From positions 1 to 64,000 of the forward strand of contig JAEUSU010000005.1 in NCBI GenBank assembly GCA_016788635.1: DNA of 64,000 nucleotides, given 5' to 3'. The notes under the pieces were generated by a model. It searched no databases, was not told where the DNA came from, and saw only the letters and a program-made list of their open reading frames with translations. This DNA is from Flavobacteriales bacterium (GTDB lineage: Bacteria; Bacteroidota; Bacteroidia; Flavobacteriales_F; PHOS-HE28). The translations under genes were made by a program, and so were the position numbers. This document shows positions 18,237 to 26,800 of this stretch, one piece after another (the first letter of the stretch is position 1; every line of letters begins with the position of its first letter).

Positions 18237-19571
18237 TCAACTGCGGATGGCTTCCTTCAATCTGAGCGCGAAGTTCGGCGAAGCGAAGAAGTGTTCAGCG
18301 CGATCGATGAGTCGTTTGGAAAGGAACCCGGCGGCAACCAATCCGTTCAGGTCGGTCCGTGCCGTCTGCAGCGTTGTGCGCATGGCATTTGACACCTCTT
18401 TGATCGTGATCGTGCGCTGAGGCTCCTGATCGATCCAAAGAAGCACTTCGGCCTGGCGGCTGTTCAGTGAGGTGTTGGCCAGCAGGACGGGCAGCTTCCT
18501 GCGCTCTTTCATCTTCCTGGCCAGGTGCTCCTTCAGTGCGATCATCGCTTCATTCATCGCATTCAGATTGAAGTCGATGAAATAGGTGAGGTCGTTCTCG
18601 TCGTACTCGGTATGCAGATAGGCTTGAGCATAGCCCGATGGCGAGCGTAGTATGATGCGTGAGATGGTGAGGAATTCCACCAGCCAGTAGCCGCGCTTCA
18701 GCAAGTACCAATAGAAAAGCGCGCGAGCGGTCCGCCCATTGCCGTCCACGAACGGATGGATGTACCCGATGAGGAAATGCAGGATGATGCCCCGCACGAT
18801 CGGGTGCATGAACTGCTTGTCATCCTCGGCATTCGCGAAGTCGCAGTACGCCTTCAGCAGGCTCTTCAGATGCTTGTGTGCAGGCGGACGGTAGAACTCT
18901 TCTCCGGTCGTGGCGTCCTCGACCACCACATCATCGTTGTCGCGGAAAACGCCTTCCTTGTCCGCGCACTTTAGCGTGCCGCTGGTGATGAGCCGGTGGA
19001 AATGGCAGATCAACTCGGGGGTGAGCGGCTTGTGCTTGTGCTTCACGAGCTCGCGCATCGTGAGGTAATTGTTCAAGATCATCCGCTCGGAATGATCGCG
19101 CGGTGGCCTCCCGCTGAGTAGCATGCGCTTGGCCACTTCGCGCGTGGCCACCGCGCCCTCGATCTGGCTGGATGCGATGGCTTCCTCCATCTGCGTGCTG
19201 ATGAGGAGTCGCTGGTCATGTCGCTCCGGGAAAACCGAGTCGGTGGCCAGCATGCCACCCATGTTCAGGTCGAACTCGTGCAGATGCCGCAGTGCTTGAT
19301 CGGTGATCGTGTACCGGAAGGAGAGCAGGCCATCTTTGGAAAGGTTCAAGAACTGGGCCTTGAGCAAGCGCGCACCCTTTGCAAGGTGCCAAAGTGTTTC
19401 TGCCGGTATGGCACGGTCGCGGAACTTGTACTTGAATTTCTCCCAGTAGAGGTGCTGCTTCTCGGCTTCCGCCAAGTCCTGCATGAGTTGCTGGTCCGTG
19501 AAATAGGTCATCAGCGCCTTGGAGAGCGCCTTGGGGTCTGGCGCAGGCGGTGGTGGTAGCGGCCTTTTCAT
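18237..19571 (-). CDS. Fic family protein with N-terminal inhibitory motif and C-terminal winged helix
   Basis: 444 residues. Fic enzymes usually transfer AMP (or another phosphate-containing group) to a hydroxyl side chain of a target protein. The catalytic loop HPFVDGNGRTAR is complete at residues 272-283. An inhibitory helix motif SSQIEG at 134-139 (the Glu-containing motif that blocks ATP in class II Fic proteins) implies autoinhibition. The last ~80 residues (RQAEVLLWIDQEPQRTITIK, then EVSNAMRTTLQTARTDLNGL) are a winged helix-turn-helix, suggesting DNA binding. The start at 19569-19571 begins with a Pro-rich segment. Two inverted-repeat sites upstream are plausible autoregulatory operators. 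No antitoxin gene is adjacent; inhibition is in cis. Confidence 0.93.
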   Translation of the reverse strand: MKRPLPPPPAPDPKALSKALMTYFTDQQLMQDLAEAEKQHLYWEKFKYKFRDRAIPAETLWHLAKGARLLKAQFLNLSKDGLLSFRYTITDQALRHLHEFDLNMGGMLATDSVFPERHDQRLLISTQMEEAIASSQIEGAVATREVAKRMLLSGRPPRDHSERMILNNYLTMRELVKHKHKPLTPELICHFHRLITSGTLKCADKEGVFRDNDDVVVEDATTGEEFYRPPAHKHLKSLLKAYCDFANAEDDKQFMHPIVRGIILHFLIGYIHPFVDGNGRTARALFYWYLLKRGYWLVEFLTISRIILRSPSGYAQAYLHTEYDENDLTYFIDFNLNAMNEAMIALKEHLARKMKERRKLPVLLANTSLNSRQAEVLLWIDQEPQRTITIKEVSNAMRTTLQTARTDLNGLVAAGFLSKRLIDRAEHFFASPNFALRLKEAIRS

Positions 19572-19575
19572 TCGA

Positions 19576-19642
19576 CTGCTAATTTAGTCCCGATCAGCAG
19601 CACTTGACAGGGTCATTCTGCTAATTCTGTCTCCATTAGCAG
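19576..19642 (-). promoter_or_regulatory. Two tandem inverted-repeat operator-like sites upstream of the Fic gene
   Basis: CTGCTAAT at 19576-19583 faces ATCAGCAG at 19593-19600, and CTGCTAAT at 19618-19625 faces ATTAGCAG at 19635-19642. Both pairs have a 9-base spacer, and their starts are 42 bases (four helical turns) apart. The distal copy also forms a compact palindrome ATTAGCAGCTAAT (19635-19647). The sites begin 5 bases before the Fic start codon. Binding by the Fic protein's own winged helix is inference. Confidence 0.6.
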
Positions 19643-19707
19643 CTAATGACAGAAGGCGCAGGGTGCTTAATGCCCTGGTATACAGCGCAGTATTGTGTCG
19701 CCGCCCC

Positions 19708-20700
19708 TCACTTCGCCAGATACCTCCCCACCGGCCTGAGCAGCACCACCTGCACCTCCTGCTCCTCGAAGCGGGTGAAGCTGGCCTCCACCTGTTTGTC
19801 CGGCCAGATGATCTGCACGCGGCCCTTGGCCACATCATAAGCCGCTGTGTAGAGCGTGCCGAAGCCGCGCAGGTATTGCTGGCTGTAGAGGGGCGGTTTC
19901 AGGAACTGCTTGATGAGCTGCGCGCGGGTGAGCTTGGGCTGCGCAATGCTGTGCTCGAGGAAGTGCTTGCGCTCGATGGTGTGCGTGAAGGCGGCGTATT
20001 CATCCCACTCCACCTGGTGCTGGTGGTTGCAGGCCACGGCCTGGTAGATCACCTGCGCTGGACGGTCGTGGTTCATGTACACGGTGGCGTACTTGCCGCT
20101 CTTGTCCACCACGGTCACGTTGTAGCCCATGTGCACCGGAATGCGCCGCAGCACCTCGCAGGCTTCATCGGTGGTGGTGCAGGTCTCCAGCACGTAGCGG
20201 ATCACCAGGGGTATGCCGAATCCCTTGCCCCACACCTTCCTTCCACCGAATGCCAGCGCCACGGCAAGGCCATCGCTGTTCATGCCATCCAACAGGCCCC
20301 AGCCGCTGTCCTGGATGCCGATCACCGGCTTCACATACTCGCTGTAGCGCATCCGCCCATCGAAATAGCGCGGATCGAAGTCGTAGTTGCGGATCAATGT
20401 GGGCGCGCCTTTGGTCCAGGCCACCTGTGAGCAGCCTGCCATGTAAGGCGGCGGGCACCACATGCTCAGGAAGCGCGAAGCGACATCGTCGTTGTTGGCG
20501 ATGCGGCACAGGCTGTTGTACACCGGGATCAGTTCCGGCATGTGCAGCTCCAACATGCTGCGGCAGGTCACCAGGTCGGGGCGCTTGTTCAGTCCCTCGC
20601 TCTCATACCAGATCTTGAACAACGGCCATGCGTGGTCAAAGAAGGTCTGCCAGCGCTCGCTGGGCCAGGGTTCACGGACGAGTTTCAGGTGGACGTACAT
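19708..20700 (-). CDS. C45-family autoproteolytic acyltransferase/hydrolase
   Basis: 330 residues. Proteins of this Ntn-hydrolase family (acyl-CoA:6-aminopenicillanic acid acyltransferase-like) cut themselves before a Cys and then form or hydrolyse linear amide bonds. The candidate nucleophile is Cys90 in YMAGCSQVAWTKGAP, followed by the family's RNYDFDPRYF. Further core features are GWGLLDGMNSDGLAVALAFG and NHDRPAQVIYQAVACNHQHQ. No signal peptide is seen. It is the last gene of the minus-strand cluster, 125 bases after the ATP-grasp gene and separated from it by a palindromic repeat. In context it may attach or remove an acyl or aminoacyl group on the cluster's product (inference). Confidence 0.85.
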   Translation of the reverse strand: MYVHLKLVREPWPSERWQTFFDHAWPLFKIWYESEGLNKRPDLVTCRSMLELHMPELIPVYNSLCRIANNDDVASRFLSMWCPPPYMAGCSQVAWTKGAPTLIRNYDFDPRYFDGRMRYSEYVKPVIGIQDSGWGLLDGMNSDGLAVALAFGGRKVWGKGFGIPLVIRYVLETCTTTDEACEVLRRIPVHMGYNVTVVDKSGKYATVYMNHDRPAQVIYQAVACNHQHQVEWDEYAAFTHTIERKHFLEHSIAQPKLTRAQLIKQFLKPPLYSQQYLRGFGTLYTAAYDVAKGRVQIIWPDKQVEASFTRFEEQEVQVVLLRPVGRYLAK

Positions 20701-20710
20701 ATCAAATGCG

Positions 20711-20823
20711 AGAGTGGCGAGTGGCGAGTACCAAGTAACGAGTCTGCGGCGTGCTGCTCACCGGCAGCAGACTCGCTACTCGGTGCATGAGGATCGCGGG
20801 GAGGAACTCGCTACTCGCCACTC
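20711..20823. repeat. Nested palindromic repeat between the ATP-grasp and C45 genes
   Basis: Outer arms 20712-20729 and 20806-20823 (units of GAGTGGC/GCGAGT) are complementary at 17 of 18 positions. Inner arms CGAGTCTGC (20739-20747) and GCAGACTCG (20767-20775) are perfect. The element begins 2 bases after the ATP-grasp stop codon and fills the gap to the C45 start. It belongs to the same GAGTGGCGAGT family as the copy at 51349-51414. Transcribed, it would fold into a long two-part hairpin. Confidence 0.8.
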
Positions 20824-20825
20824 AA

Positions 20826-22499
20826 TTACATCATCTTGAACCCTCCGATCTCCAGCATGTGCTCATGGCCATTGCTGCCCTGTGCACCGGGCGCCACGCT
20901 CTTGAATTGTGTGCGGATGGCGGCCAGCCACTTCTTCGCGCGCTCGGTGAGCTGGAAGTCGTCGGTCATCATGCGGCCGCGCATCACCAGGATGCCCATG
21001 TCCGCACCCTCATAGAACCAGTCGCCGGGACGCGTGATGCGCAGGAAGAAGGCCTCGTTGTCCTTCTCCACATAGCGGCGGTGGGTGTCCATGCGCCAGA
21101 AGTAGATGCTGCCATCATCGCGCATGCGCCAGATGCCGCTGCGCGGCGCGTCGGTCACACGCTGCACATCGTCGGTGGTGTACTTGATCACCATCTGGCC
21201 CCAGCTGTCGATGTTGCGCGCGTCGGCCCAGCGTCGGTTCAGTGCGTTCACGCTCAGTTCGTACGGAACGTCCATCCACTCCAGGATGTGGAAGAGGTGC
21301 AGCGGCGCATCGGCCAATGCAAAGGATGCATGGTTGGTGATGGAACTGGCACCGGTGACGCGCGGGTTCAGTTCGCCCAGGTAGATCTGACCGTTGTCCT
21401 TGTCGATGAGGTAGTCCAGCTCGAAGTAGCCCTTGTAGCCCTCCTTCAACAGCTGGTCGCCGAACTTCTTCGCGTAGCGGCGGGCCTTGGCACGGATCTG
21501 CGGGGTGAACGTGTCGGCGAAGATCTCATTGCCACACCAGCCGCCTTTGTAGGGGGTGAGTTCCTTGAAGCCCACGAGCTCCGTCATCAGCGGCGCCACA
21601 ATGGTGCCGTGCCGCGTGACACAGGCCTCCATGGCCGCGCCCCTGCAGTTGATGCGCTTCATGATCTTGCACTCCTTCTCCGCCTCGATCTCCTTCGCAT
21701 ACTTGTCATAATCAACTGCGCTGTTGATGAAGAAGGTCGTGTGGCCGCTGTCCCCATACGGTGTTTGCACCACCAGGTCGGTGCCGAGCTTGCCTTTCTG
21801 CGCCACGGCGAGCAGGTGCTCGTAATGCTTCACGGGGCTGAGCACGTAGGGCACGCAGGGCACGCCTGCCTTCTCGGCCACGCGGTTGGTGTTCACCTTG
21901 TTGTCCAGCCAGCTTCGGAGCTTGGCGGGTGGGAAGATCACCTCCAGCCCGGCCTTCCTGGCGAGCGATTCGGTCTTCTCGTCGAACATGAGGAAGAGCG
22001 CCTTGCCGTTCTTGCCGCCTGTCCCGAGCGAGGCCGGGGGACGGCGGCTCTCGATGTAGTCACGCACCTCACTGTGGGTGAGCAGGTAGTTGTTGATGTC
22101 CTCGATGCTCTGGAACTCCTCATGCGGCTCCTCCGTGCGCGGGCTCATCAGGTTGGGGTGCAGCCCGTCGAAGCAGTCGATGTAGGTGATGAACTTGAAG
22201 CCCTTGATCCACTCGTCCGCGCCCAACAGGTTGAAGTTGGTGGCGCTGATGAAGTAGATGGGGACTTCGTTGCGGTGGAAGAAGCGGCGGATGTCACTGA
22301 TCCCCTTGAGCAGGTTCGCAGGCGGTGCAGGCCGCTTGGTACGGGCTGTCCTGGTCTTCCTCTTCACCGGTCGCTTCGTGGTGCGCTTCGCCTCCTTCTG
22401 GCCTGCCACCCAGTTCGCGAAGGTGCGCTTTGCGGGGCTGCCCGATCGGCGGGCCGCATGGGCTTTGCGTGGGGCGGCCTTTTTGGTCTTCTTGCTCAT
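20826..22499 (-). CDS. ATP-grasp ligase (biotin carboxylase-like) with basic N-terminal extension
   Basis: 557 residues. Residues 1-60 are a Lys/Arg/Ala-rich disordered tail (KKTKKAAPRKAHAARRSG). The rest is an ATP-grasp fold: a pre-ATP-grasp region with FLMFDEKTESLARKAGLEVI, the nucleotide loop DLVVQTPYGDSGHTTFFIN, and the metal-binding acidic/Asn motif GYFELDYLIDKDNGQIYLGE followed by LNPRVTGASS. Such enzymes join a carboxylate to an amine via an acyl phosphate. No biotin carrier or carboxyltransferase partner is present, so a role in biotin-dependent carboxylation is unlikely. The start overlaps the stop of the decarboxylase gene by ATGA, implying translational coupling. It probably ligates the amine made by that enzyme to another acid (inference). 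Confidence 0.85.
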   Translation of the reverse strand: MSKKTKKAAPRKAHAARRSGSPAKRTFANWVAGQKEAKRTTKRPVKRKTRTARTKRPAPPANLLKGISDIRRFFHRNEVPIYFISATNFNLLGADEWIKGFKFITYIDCFDGLHPNLMSPRTEEPHEEFQSIEDINNYLLTHSEVRDYIESRRPPASLGTGGKNGKALFLMFDEKTESLARKAGLEVIFPPAKLRSWLDNKVNTNRVAEKAGVPCVPYVLSPVKHYEHLLAVAQKGKLGTDLVVQTPYGDSGHTTFFINSAVDYDKYAKEIEAEKECKIMKRINCRGAAMEACVTRHGTIVAPLMTELVGFKELTPYKGGWCGNEIFADTFTPQIRAKARRYAKKFGDQLLKEGYKGYFELDYLIDKDNGQIYLGELNPRVTGASSITNHASFALADAPLHLFHILEWMDVPYELSVNALNRRWADARNIDSWGQMVIKYTTDDVQRVTDAPRSGIWRMRDDGSIYFWRMDTHRRYVEKDNEAFFLRITRPGDWFYEGADMGILVMRGRMMTDDFQLTERAKKWLAAIRTQFKSVAPGAQGSNGHEHMLEIGGFKMM

Positions 22500-25249
22500 G
22501 TGCGTTTGGTCTTCTTCATTCGGCCGCTGCCATTGCCAGTGGGGATGGCTGGTGCACGCATGCCCCCCAGTGCGGTGGTCGTCTTCTGGCGGCCCAGTGC
22601 CGCATCGGTGAAAATGCGCAGGCCCAGCTCAGGCCGGTAGCCGTGGATCTCCTTCACGTCGATGGCGATGAGGAAATCGATGATCTCGTGGTTGATGACC
22701 TGTCCGGGGACCAGCACCGGGAAGCCTGGTGGATAAGGGATCACGAAGGCGGCCGAGACCAGTTCGCGGCCCGCTTTCATGCTTGCGAGGCAGGCTGCGA
22801 GGTCCAGGTGTTCACATCGCTCCTCCTTGTAGGCCAGGAAATAGGCCGCCCGCAGGTCGCCACCCGGAACACCGGGCTGGCCCTGAAAACTGCGGTGGAA
22901 GCTGGTGAAGTCGGGCAGGGGCGGCACCTCTTCAGTGAGCGAACGGATCTTGGCCAGGTGCAGGCGTTTGTCGTCCAGTTCGAAACCGGCATTGCGCTCC
23001 TCCAGGTCATCCGCGATCTGCAGCAGCACCTTGGTGAGGTAGGCCAGTGAGCCGCGCGTGGTGCCGATGTTGGTCATGAAGAGCACCGAGTTGCGCGAGG
23101 TCTTGTTGATCTGGATCTGGTACTTGTCCATCAGGTACCGGTTCTTGAAGGTGTCACCGTCAATGCCGGTCTTGCCCGTGAACAGGTTGATCTTGGTGGG
23201 GTCCACCGCGAACTCGTCCTCGGCCCATGCTTTCTCGATCTCGTTCCAGCCCTTATCGCGCCGGTAGTAGTGCTGCAGTCCGCTCTGGCGGAGTTCACCG
23301 GGTATAAGATCGCCGATGGTGATGATGTCGAACCACTTGCTCAGCTTGGGGTGTTCGCGCACCGTGCGGCGCAGCAGCAGCCCCAGTTCGATGGCCTTCT
23401 CCACCAGCTCAAAACCTTCGAACTCCACCTGTCGCCTGCCCACGTCCAGGCTGGCCAGGATCTGGTAGTTGGCGCTGGTGCTGGTGTGGGTCATGTAGGC
23501 CTCGTGGAAGCTGGCCTCGCTCTTGCGTGCGAAATCCTCGTCCCAGATGTGGATCATGCTGCCCTGGCGCATGGAGCTCAGGGTCTTGTGCGTGCTCTGC
23601 GTGGCGTACACACGTATGCGGACCTTGTCCGGATCGGGAAGCTGGGGCTCCTCGCCTGGTCTCAGCGTGGCGATGTGCGCGGCATATTGTTCGCGATACT
23701 CCGGCGTGCGGTACTTGCGGGCGAGCTTGGCGGCCACATGCATGGCGGTGCGCTGCCGCAGCACATAGCTGAAGCGCGCGAAGGCCCACCAGGCCTCGTC
23801 CCACAGGAACACGATGTCGGGCTTGATGGCAAGCACCTGTTCCATCACGCGCTCCACGTTGTACACCACGCCGTCGAAGGTGCTGTTGGTGAGCAGCAGC
23901 ATCTTCACCTTGTCCAGCCGGCCACCCTTGCGCAGGGCGCACAATTGTTCGCGAATATGCGCCAGCGGTACCGCGCCGTACATGCTGTATTTGGGCAGCG
24001 GATAGCTGTGGAGGTACACCGGGTACGAGCCGCTGAGCACCATGCCGTAGTGGTGGCTCTTGTGGCAGTCGCGGTCAATGAGCACGATGTCGCCGGGTTC
24101 CACCAGGGCCTGCACCACGATCTTGTTGGTGGTGCTGGTGCCGTTGGTGGCGAAGAAGGTGCGCTGTGCGCCGAACGCGCGTGCAGCCAGCTCCTGTGCT
24201 TTTTTCAGGGGTCCGGTGGGTTGCAGCAGCGAGTCGAGGCCCCCACTGGTGGCGCTGGTCTCGGCAAGGAAAAGGTTGCGGCCGTAGAACTCACCGAAGT
24301 CCTGGATCCACCGGCTCTTGAACACGCTGTTGCCGCGCGAAATGGGCATGGCATGGAACACGCCTGTGGGCCGCTTGCTGTAGTCCTTCAACGCGGTGAA
24401 GAAGGGGGTGACGAAGCGCTCCTGGATCCCATGCAGGATGGTGAGGTGCAGTTCGTTGAGGTCCTCCGTGCGGTAGAAGATGCGGCGGAAGTTCTTCAGC
24501 GTGATGTCCTCCAGGCCGGTGATCGGGGTGTCCGTCACGAAGTAGCGGTCCACCTCGGGCCTGAACCAGCGCATGATGCGGCCAAGCTGTGGTCCCATCG
24601 CGGACTGGCTGTATCCGCTCAGGTCCAGCTGGTCGATGGCGCGGGTGAACTCGCGCAGGATGCCCTTGTGGTTCGCGCTGGCGTAAGGCATGCCGTAGCG
24701 GACCACCACCGCCTGGATGTTGTGGTTGAAGAGCAGGGCGATCAACGCGTCCTGCACGGTGCGCACCACCAAGGCGTCATAGATGAAGGGGTCCGAACGA
24801 TCGCGGCACTTCTGCAGGCGATGTTTCAATGCGGCTACCTCCTCGTCATCCAGATCATCAACGAACAGCACTTCGAAGTAGTTGGGCCGCTGCTGGTCCT
24901 CTTCGGCCTCCAACAACTCACGTGCACCCGAGGTGGGATCGGCGAGCGCGCCGGGATCGCTGCGAAAGGCGCCGCTGCTGAGCGTGCGCACCACGTGGTT
25001 CACGGCCATGTGCAAGCCATGATGCTCGCGGTCACGCAGCATGGTGCGGAGGTGGCGTACCGTATCCCGGCCAGGGAAGGCCCAATAGGCTTCGATCGTG
25101 TGCAGGTCCTGCAGCAGGGCCTCCACCTCAGCGGACGGTCCGCGGCCTTCATCGAGCGCGGCGGCGGCCAGCTTCAGTTGGTCCCACGTGTGCGAACGCA
25201 GCCGGGCGGCGTTGAAGTGCTGACGGTGTTGGGAGGTGGCAGTGGACAT
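22496..25249 (-). CDS. Orn/Lys/Arg-type PLP decarboxylase, large form
   Basis: 917 residues. A PLP-dependent decarboxylase of the prokaryotic (fold I, AAT-like) ornithine/lysine/arginine group. Residues ~120-240 resemble the N-terminal wing/CheY-like domain. In the major domain, FFATNGTSTTNKIVVQ (365-380) and IDRDCHKSHHYG bind PLP phosphate, DEAWWAFARF (484-493) holds the Asp contacting the pyridine nitrogen, and STHK places the PLP Lys at 555. The C-terminal domain ends in a basic tail (GRMKKTKRT). It should convert a basic amino acid to its diamine or agmatine plus CO2; specificity cannot be read. It is longer than the ~710-755-residue E. coli enzymes. A TATCTTTC promoter-like element precedes it. 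Confidence 0.92.
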   Translation of the reverse strand: MSTATSQHRQHFNAARLRSHTWDQLKLAAAALDEGRGPSAEVEALLQDLHTIEAYWAFPGRDTVRHLRTMLRDREHHGLHMAVNHVVRTLSSGAFRSDPGALADPTSGARELLEAEEDQQRPNYFEVLFVDDLDDEEVAALKHRLQKCRDRSDPFIYDALVVRTVQDALIALLFNHNIQAVVVRYGMPYASANHKGILREFTRAIDQLDLSGYSQSAMGPQLGRIMRWFRPEVDRYFVTDTPITGLEDITLKNFRRIFYRTEDLNELHLTILHGIQERFVTPFFTALKDYSKRPTGVFHAMPISRGNSVFKSRWIQDFGEFYGRNLFLAETSATSGGLDSLLQPTGPLKKAQELAARAFGAQRTFFATNGTSTTNKIVVQALVEPGDIVLIDRDCHKSHHYGMVLSGSYPVYLHSYPLPKYSMYGAVPLAHIREQLCALRKGGRLDKVKMLLLTNSTFDGVVYNVERVMEQVLAIKPDIVFLWDEAWWAFARFSYVLRQRTAMHVAAKLARKYRTPEYREQYAAHIATLRPGEEPQLPDPDKVRIRVYATQSTHKTLSSMRQGSMIHIWDEDFARKSEASFHEAYMTHTSTSANYQILASLDVGRRQVEFEGFELVEKAIELGLLLRRTVREHPKLSKWFDIITIGDLIPGELRQSGLQHYYRRDKGWNEIEKAWAEDEFAVDPTKINLFTGKTGIDGDTFKNRYLMDKYQIQINKTSRNSVLFMTNIGTTRGSLAYLTKVLLQIADDLEERNAGFELDDKRLHLAKIRSLTEEVPPLPDFTSFHRSFQGQPGVPGGDLRAAYFLAYKEERCEHLDLAACLASMKAGRELVSAAFVIPYPPGFPVLVPGQVINHEIIDFLIAIDVKEIHGYRPELGLRIFTDAALGRQKTTTALGGMRAPAIPTGNGSGRMKKTKRT

Positions 25250-25274
25250 GCAGAGCGGGGGGCAGGCCCGCAGG

Positions 25275-25282
25275 GAAAGATA
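25275..25282 (-). promoter_or_regulatory. Putative -7 element before the decarboxylase gene
   Basis: On the minus strand TATCTTTC lies 25 bases before the decarboxylase ATG, differing from TAnnTTTG only at the last base. It suggests that decarboxylase, ATP-grasp and C45 genes can be transcribed separately from the upstream VOC, hydrolase and aminotransferase genes. Confidence 0.4.
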
Positions 25283-25314
25283 ACGAAGGGGTGTGATCCC
25301 GGACGGAGCGAGGC

Positions 25315-25827
25315 TCAGCGCTTGCGACGGGGCTTGCCCGGTGCCGCCTTGCGCGGGACGCGTGCACGTGCCGGGGCTTTGGCGGCAGCCTTGGGCCGGG
25401 ACGTGCGTGGAGGGGTGCCCTGCCGGCGCGAGGGGCCCTCGTGCAGAGCCACCCGGTTGCCCTCGCTGTCGATGAACAAGGCGAACCAGCCAGCGGCCTC
25501 GCTGATGAGCGTCTTGGGCATGATCACCCGCCCCCCCGCCAGGTCCACCCGGCCCTGGATGCCTTCCAGGTCGTTCCCGGCGTTCAGATAGATCAGCGTG
25601 CCGGTGTCGTTGGGCACACAGCCCGGGCCGGCGATCAAGGCGCCGCCCACACCTTTCTCCGCTGGGAAATAGGCCATGGCGAACTCACCGTTCACGGCCA
25701 CCTCCATCTCGATGCCGTAGATGGCATTGTAGAAGGCCGTGGCGCGATGGATGTCGTAGACGGGGATCTCGAACCAGCTGACGAGGTCCTTCAGTTTGAG
25801 ATGCTGTTGGCCAATGGTGCTGCCCAT
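25315..25827 (-). CDS. VOC-superfamily protein (glyoxalase/bleomycin resistance-like) with basic tail
   Basis: 170 residues. Residues ~12-128 form paired beta-alpha-beta-beta-beta modules of the vicinal-oxygen-chelate fold: LVSWFEIPVYDIHRATAFYN, then FYNAIYGIEMEV, and WFALFIDSEGNRVALHEGPS at the end. The C-terminal ~40 residues are Pro/Ala/Arg/Lys-rich (TSRPKAAAKAPARARVPRKA) and probably disordered. Family members bind a metal and act on small molecules as lyases, isomerases or binding proteins; this sequence alone does not tell which. The start is 3 bases after the stop of the carbon-nitrogen hydrolase gene, so the two are co-transcribed. Confidence 0.82.
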   Translation of the reverse strand: MGSTIGQQHLKLKDLVSWFEIPVYDIHRATAFYNAIYGIEMEVAVNGEFAMAYFPAEKGVGGALIAGPGCVPNDTGTLIYLNAGNDLEGIQGRVDLAGGRVIMPKTLISEAAGWFALFIDSEGNRVALHEGPSRRQGTPPRTSRPKAAAKAPARARVPRKAAPGKPRRKR

Positions 25828-25830
25828 GCG

Positions 25831-26784
25831 CTAGGGGGGTTGTTCGCCAAAGGGGCGGATGGAGGAAATGACGTTCCGCGGAGGCTCATGCGCCAGGCGT
25901 GTCTCGTCGCGGATCTGGAGCTCGCCGAGTTCCTGTACGCGCTGCGGTTTGATCAACGGACCGAGGCTTTCCAGGTAGGGATGCTTCAGACCTGGCGTGT
26001 AAATGTCGAACTCGACCGGCCGGTCGCGGAAGCTCTTGATGGGCTGGCCCAGGCGCAACACCCCCAGTTCACGGCTGCGCCGCACCTTCTCCAGGTTGAT
26101 CTCGATGGGGATGAACTCCTCATTGGTATCCGCCTGGTACACGATGCGGCCTTCAGGCCCCACCACGATGCTGCGGCCGCTTCCACCGGCGTCCAGCCCG
26201 TTGATGTCGAAGAAGTAGCACTGGTTGGTGGCGGCGCTGGCCCGTGCGATGCTCAGCTCGATCTCCCGGTCGATGGTGCCGGTGAGCGTGGGGTGCAGGA
26301 TCACCTCGGCGCCCATCACGGCCAATGTGCGGGTGGTCTCCGGGATCCACATGTCGTAGCAGATGCTCACCCCGAAGCGGCCCACATCGGGAATGTCGAA
26401 CACGCAGAACTCATTGCCGCCGGTCACGCCCACCTCGTAGGGGTAGAAGGGGAACATCTTGCGGTAGCGGGCCACCACGCTGCCTTCCGGGTCGATGACC
26501 GTGGCGGTGTTGTAGATGCGCCCGTTCTTCTTCTCGAAGATGCTGCCCGGCAACAGCCAGATGCCGTGCTTGGCGGCCATCGAGCACATCTCCTGCTCGA
26601 ACTCCCCGGGCACGGGCTGCGCATGCAACGTCAATGGGCCGTAAGCGCACAGCTCGCTGAAGAGCACCATGTCCACCCACGGGTACAGGTTCATCAGGAT
26701 GTCCAGCTTCAACTTCATGGCCTCCACGTTGGGTGTGGAAGCGCTCACGCGCATCTGGACGCCGGCGATGGAGAAGGGCTTCAT
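25831..26784 (-). CDS. Carbon-nitrogen hydrolase (nitrilase superfamily)
   Basis: 317 residues from the ATG at 26782-26784 (MKPFSIAGVQMRVS); the frame stays open upstream, but that part is encoded by a repeat. The catalytic triad is visible: Glu44 in LFSELCAYGP, Lys109 in ARYRKMFPFYPYE and Cys142 in GVSICYDMWIPE. The family hydrolyses amides, N-carbamoyl compounds or nitriles; N-carbamoylputrescine amidase is one member found next to arginine decarboxylases. It lies between the aminotransferase and VOC genes in the minus-strand cluster. The C-terminal ~50 residues extend past the usual fold end. Confidence 0.9.
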   Translation of the reverse strand: MKPFSIAGVQMRVSASTPNVEAMKLKLDILMNLYPWVDMVLFSELCAYGPLTLHAQPVPGEFEQEMCSMAAKHGIWLLPGSIFEKKNGRIYNTATVIDPEGSVVARYRKMFPFYPYEVGVTGGNEFCVFDIPDVGRFGVSICYDMWIPETTRTLAVMGAEVILHPTLTGTIDREIELSIARASAATNQCYFFDINGLDAGGSGRSIVVGPEGRIVYQADTNEEFIPIEINLEKVRRSRELGVLRLGQPIKSFRDRPVEFDIYTPGLKHPYLESLGPLIKPQRVQELGELQIRDETRLAHEPPRNVISSIRPFGEQPP

Positions 26785-26800
26785 TCGTTCGATAGGGCCT

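Noticed and set aside
16063..18420. A 785-codon + strand frame across the propeller protein and aldehyde dehydrogenase genes
   Set aside because: Spans two real minus-strand genes in antisense and has no recognisable domain.
18237..19571. Fic/antitoxin (FicT-FicA) pair
   Set aside because: No small antitoxin gene precedes it, and the inhibitory motif is inside the Fic protein itself.
20826..22499. Biotin carboxylase subunit of an acyl-CoA carboxylase
   Set aside because: The ATP-grasp fold is present, but no biotin carrier or carboxyltransferase gene is near and the neighbours are amine enzymes, so a ligase role is more likely.
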